A stretch of 64,000 nt of DNA, from positions 1,178,001 through 1,242,000 of the forward strand of contig NZ_VFNP01000001.1 of NCBI RefSeq assembly GCF_006715635.1. The letters run 5' to 3'. The stretch comes from Streptomyces sp. SLBN-118 (GTDB taxonomy: Bacteria > Actinomycetota > Actinomycetes > Streptomycetales > Streptomycetaceae). The translations under genes and the position numbers were made by a program. Below the pieces are notes generated by a model. That model did not search any database, was not told the DNA's origin, and was given only the letters and a program-made list of their open reading frames with translations. Of this stretch, positions 33,116-42,174 are shown piece by piece (position 1 is the stretch's first letter; each line of letters opens with the position of its first letter).

Positions 33116-34615
33116 GTGCACCGCAGACTCATCGTCCCGAGCGCGCTCGCGGCCTCTCTTGTGCTGGCGATCCCGGCATCGGCCGCCGACTTCGAGCCGG
33201 GCGCACCGGGCATCGGCGACCCCTACTACCCGGCCAGCGGAAACGGCGGATACGACGTATCCCACTACGACCTGAGGCTCACGTACCAGCCCACGACCGA
33301 TCTGCTGAAGGGTACGGCGACGATCCTCGCCACGACGAAGCAGAATCTGAGCCGCTTCAACCTCGACTTCGGTCTGAAGGTGAACGAGGTCAGGGTCAAC
33401 GGCAAGAAGGCTGCCTTCTCCAAGGAGGGCGAGTCGGAGCTGGTCATCACCCCCGCCGCCCCGCTGGAGAAGGACAGTCATGTCTCAGTGGTGGTCCGTT
33501 ACGCGGGCAAGCCCTCCGAGCTGAGCATCGGCGGATACACCGCATGGCACCGCGCCCCGGACGGCGGCGTCGCGGCTCAGGAGCCGGACTCGGCCGTGTG
33601 GTGGTTCCCGAGCAATGACCATCCTCTGGACAAGGCCACGTACGACGTCTCCGTCTCGGTGCCGGACGGCACCCAGGCCATCAGCAACGGCGTGCTGCAG
33701 TCGCAGAGTTCTAAGCTCGGGTGGACCCGCTACAACTGGCGCTCCAACAAGCCGCAGGCGTCGTATCTGGCCACGCTCGCCGTCGGGAAGTTCGACATCA
33801 CGACCGACAAGACGGCCGACGGACTGCCGATCCTCAACGCGTACAGCAAGGATCTGGGCGACAACGCGGGGGCGGCACGTGCGAGCGTCGAGCGGACCGG
33901 GGAGGTCGCCGAGTGGCTGACCGGGGTTTTCGGTCCGTACCTCTTCAATGCGCTCGGCGGCTATGTCCCGAACGTGAAGAGCGGCTACGCGCTGGAGACG
34001 CAGACCCGCCCGTTCTACAGCCCGCGACAGTTCGCGAACGGCGCCAATGCCTCCGTCGTCGTCCATGAGCTGGCCCACCAGTGGTACGGCGACAGCGTCT
34101 CCGTCGACGGCTGGAAGGACATCTGGGTCAACGAGGGCTTTGCCCGGTACAGCCAGTGGCTGTGGTCGGAGAAGGAAGGCGAGGGCACCGCGCAGCAGCT
34201 CGCGGACTGGGTCTACGCACAGCACCCGGCCGACGATGCCTTCTGGACGGTCAGGCCGGGCGACCCGGGCGCGGACAAGCAGTTCGACATCGCCGTGTAC
34301 GACCGGGGTGCGCTGGCGCTGCAGGCGCTGCGCAGCGAGGTCGGCGACAAGGACTTCTTCGCGATCCTCAAGGGCTGGCCGGCCGAGCACGCCTACGGCA
34401 ACGCCAAGGTCGGCGACTTCGTGAAGTTCGCCGAGAAGATCTCCGGCAAGCCGCTGGCCGGGTTCTTCGACACCTGGCTCTACCAGCCGTCGAAGCCGGG
34501 CGCCCCGGCCGCGGCCGGGGCGCGCATCGCGCGGGCGGACGTGAAGCCCACCCGGCCCGCGTCGTGGAGGAAGATCGCCGCGACGAACTCGGTCCACGAT
34601 CACGACCACCACTGA
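33116..34615 (+). CDS. Secreted M1-family zinc aminopeptidase
   Basis: 499 residues with a signal peptide (LAASLVLAIPASAA). The gluzincin site is HELAHQWYGD (His317, His321), with the third ligand Glu340 in WVNEGFA. The substrate-anchoring loop reads YALETQTRP, in place of the classical GxMEN, as in the secreted Streptomyces subfamily. At 499 residues it lacks the large C-terminal ERAP-like domain. It ends with a His-rich tail (HDHDHH). The GTG start has TTGGAG six bases upstream. It is divergent from the S15 gene, giving a compact extracellular peptide-degradation locus. Confidence 0.9.
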   Translation: MHRRLIVPSALAASLVLAIPASAADFEPGAPGIGDPYYPASGNGGYDVSHYDLRLTYQPTTDLLKGTATILATTKQNLSRFNLDFGLKVNEVRVNGKKAAFSKEGESELVITPAAPLEKDSHVSVVVRYAGKPSELSIGGYTAWHRAPDGGVAAQEPDSAVWWFPSNDHPLDKATYDVSVSVPDGTQAISNGVLQSQSSKLGWTRYNWRSNKPQASYLATLAVGKFDITTDKTADGLPILNAYSKDLGDNAGAARASVERTGEVAEWLTGVFGPYLFNALGGYVPNVKSGYALETQTRPFYSPRQFANGANASVVVHELAHQWYGDSVSVDGWKDIWVNEGFARYSQWLWSEKEGEGTAQQLADWVYAQHPADDAFWTVRPGDPGADKQFDIAVYDRGALALQALRSEVGDKDFFAILKGWPAEHAYGNAKVGDFVKFAEKISGKPLAGFFDTWLYQPSKPGAPAAAGARIARADVKPTRPASWRKIAATNSVHDHDHH

Positions 34616-34629
34616 GGTGCCCACCTGCG

Positions 34630-34660
34630 GCGCCGCTGTCCCGAGCCGGGGCGGCGGCGC
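34630..34660 (+). terminator. Possible terminator after the M1 peptidase
   Basis: GCGCCGC (34630-34636) can pair with GCGGCGC (34654-34660) across a 17-base loop, 14 bp past the stop codon. It lies just before the operator of the next gene. Confidence 0.4.
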
Positions 34661-34673
34661 TGCTCGGCTAGGG

Positions 34674-34687
34674 TGGGAGCGCTCTCA
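34674..34687. promoter_or_regulatory. CebR-type operator TGGGAGCGCTCTCA upstream of the LacI gene
   Basis: This differs by one base from the known CebR box TGGGAGCGCTCCCA and shares the GAGCGCTC core with the sites at 38659-38672 and 38811-38824. It lies 69 bp before the regulator start, so the repressor probably controls itself. Confidence 0.75.
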
Positions 34688-34756
34688 GCCGCCGCCGGGA
34701 CCCGATATCCTGAATGTCCCACGCGGCTGAAATGACGCAGACGAGGAGCGCCCGCC

Positions 34757-35797
34757 TTGCCCGAGCAGACCACTGGGTCACGCCCCACTCTTGAAGCCGT
34801 CGCCGCCCGCGCGGGTGTCTCACGGGCCACGGCATCGCGGGTCGTCAACGGCGGAGCGGGAGTCAGGCCGCCGCTGGTCGACAAGGTGCGCCAGGCGGTC
34901 GAGGAGCTCGGTTACGTACCGAATCACGCGGCCCGCACCCTGGTCACCCGGCGCAACGGCGCGGTCGCGGTGATCATCGCCGAGCCGGAGTTCCGCATCT
35001 TCTCGGACCCCTTTTTCGAGCAGCAGGTGCGCGGAATCAGCCGTGAGCTGGCGGCGCACGACTCCCAGCTGGTGCTGCTGTGGGTGGAAGGTCCCGGGGA
35101 CTACGACCGGATCGACCGCTATCTCGGCGGAGGCCACGTCGACGGCGCGCTGGCCTTCTCGCTGCACAACGACGACGAACTGCCCTCCATCATCAGCCGG
35201 GTGAAGGTCCCGACCGTGTTCGGCGGCCGCCCGGGCTGGCCGGGCGCTGCCGCCGAGTCCGCCGTCCCGTATGTGGACTGCGACAACCGCGGGGGCGCAC
35301 GTGAGGCCGTGCGGTATCTCGTCTCCCTCGGCCGCGAGCGGATCGCGCACATCGCGGGCCCGCGCGACCAGACCTCCGCGACGGACCGGATCGACGGCTA
35401 CCGCGACGTTCTGCTGGACGCGGATCCCGGCCTTGTCTGCCAGGGCGACTTCACCGCGGAGAGCGGCGCCCGGGCGATGGCCGAGCTCCTCGACCGTCGG
35501 CCCGAGCTGGACGCCGTCTTCGCCGCCAACGATCTGATGGCGTCGGGTGCCCTGCGGACGCTGCGTGAGCGGGGACGGCGCGTGCCGGAGGATGTGGCGC
35601 TGGTCGGTTTCGACGACATGGCCTCGGTAGTCGAGTCGACCGATCCTCCGCTGACGACGATCCGTCAGGACATTGAGGGAATGGGCCGGTTGATGGTCCG
35701 GCTGCTGATGCGCCTGCTGAACGAGGGCGAGCCGGGCTCCGGCGCCCCCACTTCCGTGATCACCCCGACGACACTGGTGCGGCGGGCCTCGGCCTGA
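34757..35797 (+). CDS. CebR-like LacI-family repressor of the beta-glucan locus
   Basis: A 346-residue LacI/GalR regulator. The N-terminal helix-turn-helix is PTLEAVAARAGVSRATASRV and the hinge region follows NHAARTL. A periplasmic-binding-protein-like effector domain with DAVFAANDLMASGALRTLRE completes it. The TTG start has GAGGAG nine bases upstream. Such repressors bind the GAGCGCTC palindrome and are released by beta-gluco-oligosaccharides (cellobiose in classical CebR). The GH81 neighbour suggests a beta-1,3-linked inducer here. Three matching operators lie upstream of this gene, the GH81 gene and the importer operon. Confidence 0.9.
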   Translation: MPEQTTGSRPTLEAVAARAGVSRATASRVVNGGAGVRPPLVDKVRQAVEELGYVPNHAARTLVTRRNGAVAVIIAEPEFRIFSDPFFEQQVRGISRELAAHDSQLVLLWVEGPGDYDRIDRYLGGGHVDGALAFSLHNDDELPSIISRVKVPTVFGGRPGWPGAAAESAVPYVDCDNRGGAREAVRYLVSLGRERIAHIAGPRDQTSATDRIDGYRDVLLDADPGLVCQGDFTAESGARAMAELLDRRPELDAVFAANDLMASGALRTLRERGRRVPEDVALVGFDDMASVVESTDPPLTTIRQDIEGMGRLMVRLLMRLLNEGEPGSGAPTSVITPTTLVRRASA

Positions 35798-35827
35798 GCG
35801 ACCTGGGACCCGCCGCACACAGTATGG

Positions 35828-38623
35828 TCAGCTGTAGGGGATCACCAATACGGACGTGCCCGTACCGGTCTGGAGCCTGGACGGGCCGTTGCCGATGGCG
35901 CTCCACACCTCAAGACGTACGGTGCCGCCGCTCAGGTTGCCGAGGCTTCCAGTCGCCGCCTTCAGCCCCCGTGACTGCGCGTACTCCTCCCAGCCGGTGA
36001 CCGGATCAGTCGCGAAGTACTGATAGGTCTCCGCCCGGTCGAAGCTGCCGTCGCCCGTGAAGTCGTAGCTGATACGGGCCTGCTGGCCGAGGCCGACCGT
36101 GCTGTCCGCGTCCAGCTGGAGGCGGAACGCGGTCGCCGCACCCGGGGTGAGGGTGCCGTTGACGTTCCTGATCTCGTAGACGAGCGGCTGGTGCGGAGTG
36201 CCGTCGTAGTTTGCGCCGCCCGCCGAGGCGATCGTGTCACTGCCCGCCGTGCCGTCCGTCGCGGTCGTGAGCACTCCTCCCGTACGGAGCTGGAAGGTAT
36301 TGCCCGTCGGCGGCTCGGGGTCGGGATCCGGGTCCGGGTCCGGGTCCGGGTCGCCTCCCCCGGTGCCCGTGCCCGTCGCGGTCGAGCGCGCAGGGACGGA
36401 GAGCGTCTTGCCGTCGGAGAAGGTCACCGTGAGGGCCGTGGCGCCGTAGTTGTGCGCGGCGTAGGTCCGCACGGTGCCCTTGGTGAACACGGCGGAGCTC
36501 GGGATGTCCCCGGTCACCGTCGCGTCGGGTGCGCCGAGCGTGTCCAGTGTCGTGATCCAGTGGTAGGTGTGCGCCTTGGACTCGCCCTGCTCGGGGGTGT
36601 AACCGGCGTTGTCCGCATCCCACTTGGCCTTGGCGGTCGCCGGGTCGGCGAACGACTGGAACTCCCAGAGGATGTCGCGCCATTCGACGGCCGGGCCGCC
36701 GTTCTCCCGTTCCATTTCGGCGATATTGCGGCGGATCGCGGTCTTGTCGCCGCCCAGATGGAGTGAACCACCCGTCACCGGAAGGGCGTTGATGCCGTGG
36801 ATCTCCTCGGGGTTGGCGGTCCACCAGGTGGCGTACGCCGCGCCGCTGCCCCACACCATGCCGGCCGTGTCATGGCCGAAGGAGGACGGGAAGACCTGCT
36901 CGTCGGCGTCGAACCAGTACTGGGCGATCGCTTCGGACTCGGTGGTGAGGAGATACGTGCCGAGGTCGCGCAGCGTGTCGTCGCCGGTTGCCGATCCCCA
37001 CAGCACAAGGCCCGCGCTGAGGTTGGTTGACTCCGATGACGACTCCTGGTTGTTGCCCGCGGCGAAGCCCTGGTGCCCGGAGGCCCAGCTGTGGCCCGCG
37101 TACACATCGAAGCCGCGCAGGAAGGGGAAGGCAGCGTCGGTGCGGCTGGGGTTGACCGCGTCCCGAACCAGGGTCTTCACCATGCCGCCCCAGGCGGAGT
37201 CGGCGGCCCAGGCCGGGTCGTACTGGGCGACGACCGCGGCCGAGTGGACGTAGTAGCCGTAGTGGAAGTGGTGGTCGTTGAGCTCGGTGTCGCTGCCGTA
37301 CGAGGCCGGGTAGCCGGTGAGCGTCTTCCATTCCTTGTCGTACGAGAACTCGTTCGCGCCCCCGGCGGTGAACCAGTCCTGGAGCTTGCCCTTCATCAGG
37401 CCGATGAGCTTGTCGCGGGTCGCGGTCTCACCGATCTGGTCGGCGAGCGGCACAAGCTGGGCGAGCTGCCCGAGCACCTTTCCGGTCCAGTAGGTGTCGG
37501 TGTAGTTCTTGAACGGGTTGGGGTCGTTCGCGACCTGGTCCAGATAGCCCTTCAGCCGGGCCTGGTCGACGGCGCTGGTCTTCGGCAGGCCGGGCAGGAC
37601 CGCCGACGCCTTCTGGCTGGTGGTGAAGGAGTCCGCTTCGCGGACCTTCATGGTGCCGCGCGGCGAGACGTAGGTGTACGGGGTGAGCGGGTCGGCCGTG
37701 TGCAGCCACTGGTGGCGGTAGAGGGCCTGGAGCGTTCCGCGCTCGGTGCCCTCCTTGGCCTCGGTGGTCAGGCTGTAGGTTGCCTGGACGGTGCCGCCGG
37801 TGTAGCTCCAGGTGGCCTTGGATCCGGTGACGAAGCTGTAGGCGTACTTCTTGTACGTCGCGAGCGCGTCGGTGGAGGGCAGCACGGCGAGCGAGAAGTA
37901 GTCCTTGTCGCCGAGGCCCGCGGTGATCGTGGAGCCGGAGACGGTCCAGTCGCTGCCCGTGGGGGCGAACAGCGCGTAGTGGTGGCCGGCGACGGTGATG
38001 CCGAGGACATTGCCCTGGTCGGCGAAGACCGCGGGTGCGGCGGCGGTGGTGATCTGGGCGTTGGCGCCGGTGCCCTTGGCGTATACGAACGGCAGGCCGT
38101 GGCCGATGGTCGTGCGCAGGGTGCGAGTGCCGTCCGACCAGTAGGGGGTCACGGTCCAGTCGGACCAGTCGTCGGCCCTGGTGTCGGGCGAGTTGAGGCC
38201 GGTGAGACCGAGCGTGAGGTCCCGCGTGTGTGCGTACTCGTACTGGCGGCCGCCGCCGACGATCGCCGGGGTTGTCGGATAGCCGATGTCGAGTCCGCCG
38301 GCGGTGGCCTGGTAGGTGAGCGGGTGGCCGTACATGGGGGTGGAGTACGGGTTGTCGCCGTAGCGCTGGAAGGCGAGCGAGGACCACCAGTCGTTGGTGG
38401 GTACCGGCTTGTCCTTGGCTGCGGGGGTGACCTTGGGGGTGACCGGCGCACCGGTGTTGGTGGTCGGTCCTGACGTACCGGCGGGGCGGGTGTCGGAGTA
38501 GCTGCCTGAGCCTACGGGGACGGTTGCGGCCGCCGCCGGGGAGGCGGCCGGGCCCAGACCGAAGGCGGCCAGGGCGGTGACCAGGACCAGCGCGGCAGCT
38601 GGTCCGGTGCGGATGGCTGGCAT
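35828..38623 (-). CDS. Secreted GH81 endo-beta-1,3-glucanase with CBM56-like C-terminal module
   Basis: 931 residues. A signal peptide (ALVLVTALAAFGLGPAASPA) is followed by the GH81 fold, with NDWWSSLAFQRYGDNPYSTP and the catalytic blocks ELNDHHFHYGYYVHSAAVVA and GHSWASGHQGFAAGNNQESS. A Pro-Asp repeat linker (PDPDPDPDPDPE) at about 765-780 leads to a 145-residue beta-sandwich (ISYDFTGDGSFDRAETYQYF) resembling CBM56, a beta-1,3-glucan binder. It would cut laminarin, curdlan or fungal wall glucan outside the cell. The ATG at 38621-38623 is preferred over the GTG three codons earlier because GAGG lies eight bases upstream of it. It is transcribed divergently from the importer operon under a LacI operator. 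Confidence 0.92.
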   Translation of the reverse strand: MPAIRTGPAAALVLVTALAAFGLGPAASPAAAATVPVGSGSYSDTRPAGTSGPTTNTGAPVTPKVTPAAKDKPVPTNDWWSSLAFQRYGDNPYSTPMYGHPLTYQATAGGLDIGYPTTPAIVGGGRQYEYAHTRDLTLGLTGLNSPDTRADDWSDWTVTPYWSDGTRTLRTTIGHGLPFVYAKGTGANAQITTAAAPAVFADQGNVLGITVAGHHYALFAPTGSDWTVSGSTITAGLGDKDYFSLAVLPSTDALATYKKYAYSFVTGSKATWSYTGGTVQATYSLTTEAKEGTERGTLQALYRHQWLHTADPLTPYTYVSPRGTMKVREADSFTTSQKASAVLPGLPKTSAVDQARLKGYLDQVANDPNPFKNYTDTYWTGKVLGQLAQLVPLADQIGETATRDKLIGLMKGKLQDWFTAGGANEFSYDKEWKTLTGYPASYGSDTELNDHHFHYGYYVHSAAVVAQYDPAWAADSAWGGMVKTLVRDAVNPSRTDAAFPFLRGFDVYAGHSWASGHQGFAAGNNQESSSESTNLSAGLVLWGSATGDDTLRDLGTYLLTTESEAIAQYWFDADEQVFPSSFGHDTAGMVWGSGAAYATWWTANPEEIHGINALPVTGGSLHLGGDKTAIRRNIAEMERENGGPAVEWRDILWEFQSFADPATAKAKWDADNAGYTPEQGESKAHTYHWITTLDTLGAPDATVTGDIPSSAVFTKGTVRTYAAHNYGATALTVTFSDGKTLSVPARSTATGTGTGGGDPDPDPDPDPDPEPPTGNTFQLRTGGVLTTATDGTAGSDTIASAGGANYDGTPHQPLVYEIRNVNGTLTPGAATAFRLQLDADSTVGLGQQARISYDFTGDGSFDRAETYQYFATDPVTGWEEYAQSRGLKAATGSLGNLSGGTVRLEVWSAIGNGPSRLQTGTGTSVLVIPYS

Positions 38624-38658
38624 GGACGGCACCTCGAAGTCATCAAGGGGAGGGTGAC

Positions 38659-38711
38659 TGAGAGCGCTCTCAGATGTCAGGAACGTAAAACTCCTGAAAC
38701 AGAGCTGTCAA
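38659..38711 (-). promoter_or_regulatory. GH81 promoter with overlapping CebR-type operator
   Basis: On the minus strand TTGACA (38711-38706) and TTACGT (38688-38683) are separated by 17 bp. The perfect palindrome TGAGAGCGCTCTCA (38659-38672) lies just downstream of the expected start point, where a bound repressor would block transcription. Confidence 0.6.
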
Positions 38712-38810
38712 TAGGCAGGACACAGGCGGGAGTTGACAGAGGGCCCAATCCGTTATGCGTTCGGGACTTGACGGGGCCACCGCCTCCGGGGCACGCTCCA
38801 GGCGCAACTT

Positions 38811-38824
38811 TGAGAGCGCTCTCA
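38811..38824. promoter_or_regulatory. CebR-type operator TGAGAGCGCTCTCA of the importer operon
   Basis: A perfect palindrome identical to the GH81 site. It lies 38 bp before the binding-protein ATG and just downstream of a possible TTGACG (38768-38773) promoter. The remaining 240 bp between the divergent genes hold only control sequences. Confidence 0.75.
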
Positions 38825-38862
38825 ACGCGTTCTCGCTCCACCGAAGCCAAGGGAGGCTTCCC

Positions 38863-40167
38863 ATGCCCATCGCCCGAGCCGCCAAAAGGGCCACCGTCCG
38901 CCTGGGTGCGGTCGCGCTCGCCGGGGCACTGCTCACCGCGTGTGGATCCGGCTCGACCGGTGGATCCTCCGACAGCGCGGGCGGCAAGGTCACGCTCACC
39001 GTCGACCTGTTCGGATCCTTCGGTTACAAGGAGGCCGGGCTGTACGCGGAGTACGAGAAGCTCCACCCGAACATCAAGATCAAGCAGAGCGACACCGAGG
39101 ACGAGCAGGACTACTGGAAGTCGCTGCAGACCCGGCTCGCGGGCGGTGGCGGCCTCGCAGATGTGCAGGGCATCGAGGTGGGCCGGATCGCCGCCGTCAC
39201 CCAGCAGCAGGCCGACAAGTTCGAGGATCTGAAGAAGTACGGCGCCGACAAGCTCAAGGACCAGTTCGCCGAGGCCAAGTGGTCCGCGGCGACCGGCAAG
39301 GAGGGCCAGATCCTGGGGCTGGGCACCGATGTCGGCCCCGAGGCCATGTGCTACCGCACCGACCTCTTCAAGCAGGCCGGACTGCCCACCGACCGCACGC
39401 AGCTGGCTGCAAAATGGTCCACCTGGGACGGCTATCTGGCGCTCGGCAAGGAGTACAAGAAGAAGGCCCCGGCCAAGAGTGCCTGGGTGGACAGCGTCGG
39501 CAGCCTGTACGCGATCATGGTCGGCCAGCAGAAGGAGCGGTACTACGACGCCTCCGGAAAGCTGATCTACGAGAACAACCCGGCGATCAAGGCCGCCTGG
39601 GATGCTTCCACCGAGGCCGCGCAGGCAGGACTGAGCGCCAAGCTCGACCAGTGGTCACCCCAGTGGAACCAGGCCTTCTCCGCGGGCTCCTTCGCCACCA
39701 TGCCCTGCCCCGCCTGGATGCTCGGCTACATCAGAGGCCAGGCCGGCGACGCCGGCAAGGGCAAGTGGGACGTCGCCAAGCTGCCCGCCGGGGCGGGCAA
39801 CTGGGGCGGCTCGTATCTCTCGATCCCGCGCGCGGCCGAGCACAAGAAGGAGGCGTACGAGCTGATCCAATGGCTCACCGCAGCCGAGCAGCAGGCCAGG
39901 CTCTTCACCAAGCAGGGCAACTTCCCCTCCTCGACCGGTGCCATCGCCAAGGTCGCGGCCGCCAGGGACCCGTACTTCTCGAACGCACCGATCGGCCAGA
40001 TCTTCGGCGACGCCGCCAAGGCCGCACCGGTCCAGGTCCTCGGGGTCCACGACAAGAACGTCGCCGACCAGATCACCAACGCGCTGAGCGAGGTCGAGCG
40101 CAAGGGCACGTCGCCCGACAAGGCCTGGTCAACCGCGAAGAAGAACGTGGAGAACGCGACCGGCTGA
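38863..40167 (+). CDS. ABC-transporter oligosaccharide-binding lipoprotein (CebE-like)
   Basis: 434 residues. The signal peptide ends in LLTAC (lipobox), followed by a Gly/Ser linker and an extracellular solute-binding fold (VTLTVDLFGSFGYKEAGLYA). The ATG at 38863 has GGGAGG seven bases upstream, so the earlier in-frame start is rejected. It is the first gene of an operon with two permeases and a GH1 glucosidase under a CebR-type operator. The layout matches cebEFG-bglC, but with GH81 as neighbour the ligand is more likely laminari-oligosaccharide than cellobiose. Confidence 0.92.
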   Translation: MPIARAAKRATVRLGAVALAGALLTACGSGSTGGSSDSAGGKVTLTVDLFGSFGYKEAGLYAEYEKLHPNIKIKQSDTEDEQDYWKSLQTRLAGGGGLADVQGIEVGRIAAVTQQQADKFEDLKKYGADKLKDQFAEAKWSAATGKEGQILGLGTDVGPEAMCYRTDLFKQAGLPTDRTQLAAKWSTWDGYLALGKEYKKKAPAKSAWVDSVGSLYAIMVGQQKERYYDASGKLIYENNPAIKAAWDASTEAAQAGLSAKLDQWSPQWNQAFSAGSFATMPCPAWMLGYIRGQAGDAGKGKWDVAKLPAGAGNWGGSYLSIPRAAEHKKEAYELIQWLTAAEQQARLFTKQGNFPSSTGAIAKVAAARDPYFSNAPIGQIFGDAAKAAPVQVLGVHDKNVADQITNALSEVERKGTSPDKAWSTAKKNVENATG

Positions 40168-40185
40168 CCTCCTGGTGCCCCGACT

Positions 40186-40228
40186 CCGAAAGGCCGGTCC
40201 TCGGCACCCGGCCGGGCCGGCCTTTCGG
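40186..40228 (+). terminator. Intercistronic hairpin between binding protein and permease genes
   Basis: CCGAAAGGCCGG (40186-40197) is perfectly complementary to CCGGCCTTTCGG (40217-40228), with a 19-base loop. It lies 18 bp past the lipoprotein stop and 36 bp before the permease start. Such a structure would protect or partly terminate the message, giving more binding protein than permease. Confidence 0.7.
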
Positions 40229-40264
40229 TTCCACGTCTGCAACTACTCATTGAAGGGCCGCACC

Positions 40265-41221
40265 GTGACCCTCACCGCCACCGCACATCCGGTGACCCCC
40301 AGTCCCGGGGCCCGGCCGTCGGCCGCGCTCAGGACCTGGCGCACGCTCTCGCCGTACGCCTATATCGCCCCGTTCTTCACGCTCTTCGCCGCCTTCGGTC
40401 TCTTCCCGCTGATCTACACGGCCTTCGTCTCGCTCTACCGGGTCGAGCTGCAGACGCCCGGCCGGATGGAGTGGCGGGGCCTCGGCAACTACACCGCGCT
40501 CTTCGGCGACGAGATCTTCTGGACCGCGCTGCGCAACACCTTCACCATCGGAGTGCTCTCCACCGTCCCGCAGCTGGTGATGGCACTGGGTCTGGCCCAT
40601 CTGCTCAACTACCGGCTGCGCGGCCGGACTTTTCTGCGCACGGCCATGCTGCTGCCGTACGCGACGAGCGTCGCCGCCGCGACCCTGGTCTTCGCGCAGC
40701 TCTTCGGCCGCGACTTCGGGCTCATCAACTACGTCCTGTCCCTGGTCGGCTTCGACCCGGTGGACTGGCAGGCGGGCACGGTCTCCTCGCAGATCGCCGT
40801 CTCGACCATCGTGATCTGGCGCTGGACCGGCTACAACGCGCTGATCTATCTGGCGGGCATGCAGTCCATCCCGAGCGAGCTGTACGAGGCCGCCGCGATG
40901 GACGGCGCCTCGCGCTGGCGGCAGTTCTTCCATGTGACCCTGCCGGGCCTGCGTCCCACGATCCTGTTCACGGTCGTCGTCTCGACGATCGGCGCGACCC
41001 AGCTGTTCGGTGAGCCGCTGCTGTTCGAGGGCTCCATCTCCGGCGGTATCTCGCACCAGTACCAGACGCTCGGTCTGTACATGTACGAGCAGGGCTGGGG
41101 CTTCTTCCATCTGGGCCGCGCCGCCGCCATCGCGTGGGTGATGTTCCTGCTGATCCTGGTGCTCGTGGGGGTCAACGCCCTGATCGCGCGCCGCCGTTCG
41201 ATCAAGGAGGCCGGCCGATGA
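40265..41221 (+). CDS. ABC-transporter permease, MalF/CebF-type
   Basis: 318 residues with six helices (YIAPFFTLFAAFGLFPLIYT first) and the EAA loop ELYEAAAMDGASRWRQFFHV. The GTG at 40265 is chosen because GAAGGG lies seven bases upstream; the open frame reaching back to 40175 would run through the intercistronic hairpin. The stop overlaps the next gene's ATG (ATGA). Confidence 0.92.
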   Translation: MTLTATAHPVTPSPGARPSAALRTWRTLSPYAYIAPFFTLFAAFGLFPLIYTAFVSLYRVELQTPGRMEWRGLGNYTALFGDEIFWTALRNTFTIGVLSTVPQLVMALGLAHLLNYRLRGRTFLRTAMLLPYATSVAAATLVFAQLFGRDFGLINYVLSLVGFDPVDWQAGTVSSQIAVSTIVIWRWTGYNALIYLAGMQSIPSELYEAAAMDGASRWRQFFHVTLPGLRPTILFTVVVSTIGATQLFGEPLLFEGSISGGISHQYQTLGLYMYEQGWGFFHLGRAAAIAWVMFLLILVLVGVNALIARRRSIKEAGR

Positions 41222-42126
41222 CCGCGCTCGCCGCCCCGCCGGCAAAGCCGCCCGCCGGGGGCGCCCGGCCCGCGCGGTCCCCGCGCGGCAGGAGGAACCG
41301 GGCAGGGCGCACGATGCAGGGCGGCAGGCTCGCGTACGCGATGCTGATCCTCGCCGTGCTGATCTCGGCGTTCCCGTTCTACTGGACGATTGTCGCCGCC
41401 AGCCGCTCCAACGCCGATCTCGCGAAGGTGCCTCCGACGCTGCTGCCGGGGTCGAATCTGTTCCGCAACTTCGAGGCGGTGACGGAGGAGGCCGATATCG
41501 GCAAGGCGCTGCTGAACTCCTTCATCGTCGCCGGCTCGATCACCGTGGGCACGGTGCTGTGCTGCACGCTCGCCGGATTCGCCTTCGCCAAACTGCGCTT
41601 CCGCGGCCGCGGCGCACTGCTCGCTGTCACGGTCGGCACGATGATGATTCCGCCGCAGCTCGGTGTGATCCCGCTGTTCATGCTCATCGCCAAGCTGCAG
41701 TGGGTGAACCAGTTGCAGGCCGTGATCCTGCCGGGCCTTGTCTCCGCATTCGGGGTGTTCTTCATGCGGCAGTACCTGGTGCAGTCGCTGCCGGACGAGC
41801 TGATCGAAGCGGCCCGGGTCGACGGCGCGTCGACCGCCCGGATCTTCTGGTCGATCGTGGTGCCCATCGCCAGGCCTGGTATGGCGGTGCTGGGGATGCT
41901 GACCTTCATGGCCGCGTGGAACGACTTCTTCTGGCCGATCGTGGCGCTCTCCTCGCAGGAGCCGACCGTACAGGTCGCGCTGCGCCAGCTCGGCGGCGGC
42001 TATGTCCACGACCAGTCCGTGATCATGGCCGGCACCCTGCTGGGCACGCTCCCCGTGCTGCTCGTCTTCGGCCTGCTCGGCCGGCAGATCGTCGGCGGCA
42101 TCATGCAGGGCGCCGTCAAGGGCTGA
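41218..42126 (+). CDS. ABC-transporter permease, MalG/CebG-type
   Basis: 302 residues. A Pro/Arg-rich cytoplasmic N-terminus precedes six helices, with the EAA loop ELIEAARVDGASTARIFWSI and the conserved tail GRQIVGGIMQGAVKG. It overlaps the MalF-type gene by four bases. The ATPase is not encoded nearby, in line with shared use of MsiK in this genus. The product would import beta-gluco-oligosaccharides for the GH1 enzyme encoded 48 bp downstream. Confidence 0.92.
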   Translation: MTALAAPPAKPPAGGARPARSPRGRRNRAGRTMQGGRLAYAMLILAVLISAFPFYWTIVAASRSNADLAKVPPTLLPGSNLFRNFEAVTEEADIGKALLNSFIVAGSITVGTVLCCTLAGFAFAKLRFRGRGALLAVTVGTMMIPPQLGVIPLFMLIAKLQWVNQLQAVILPGLVSAFGVFFMRQYLVQSLPDELIEAARVDGASTARIFWSIVVPIARPGMAVLGMLTFMAAWNDFFWPIVALSSQEPTVQVALRQLGGGYVHDQSVIMAGTLLGTLPVLLVFGLLGRQIVGGIMQGAVKG

Positions 42127-42174
42127 CCACTCTCTTGCTCCACCGCCATCTCACTTTCCGGGAGTTCTTTCCTC

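Noticed and set aside
36305..36360. Tandem DNA repeat of ggtccgggtccg
   Set aside because: It is the in-frame coding of the Pro-Asp linker of the GH81 enzyme, a normal linker repeat rather than a separate element.
37073..38473. 466-residue plus-strand ORF opposite GH81
   Set aside because: Gly/Val/Arg-rich shadow with no start signal; the minus frame has the GH81 motifs.
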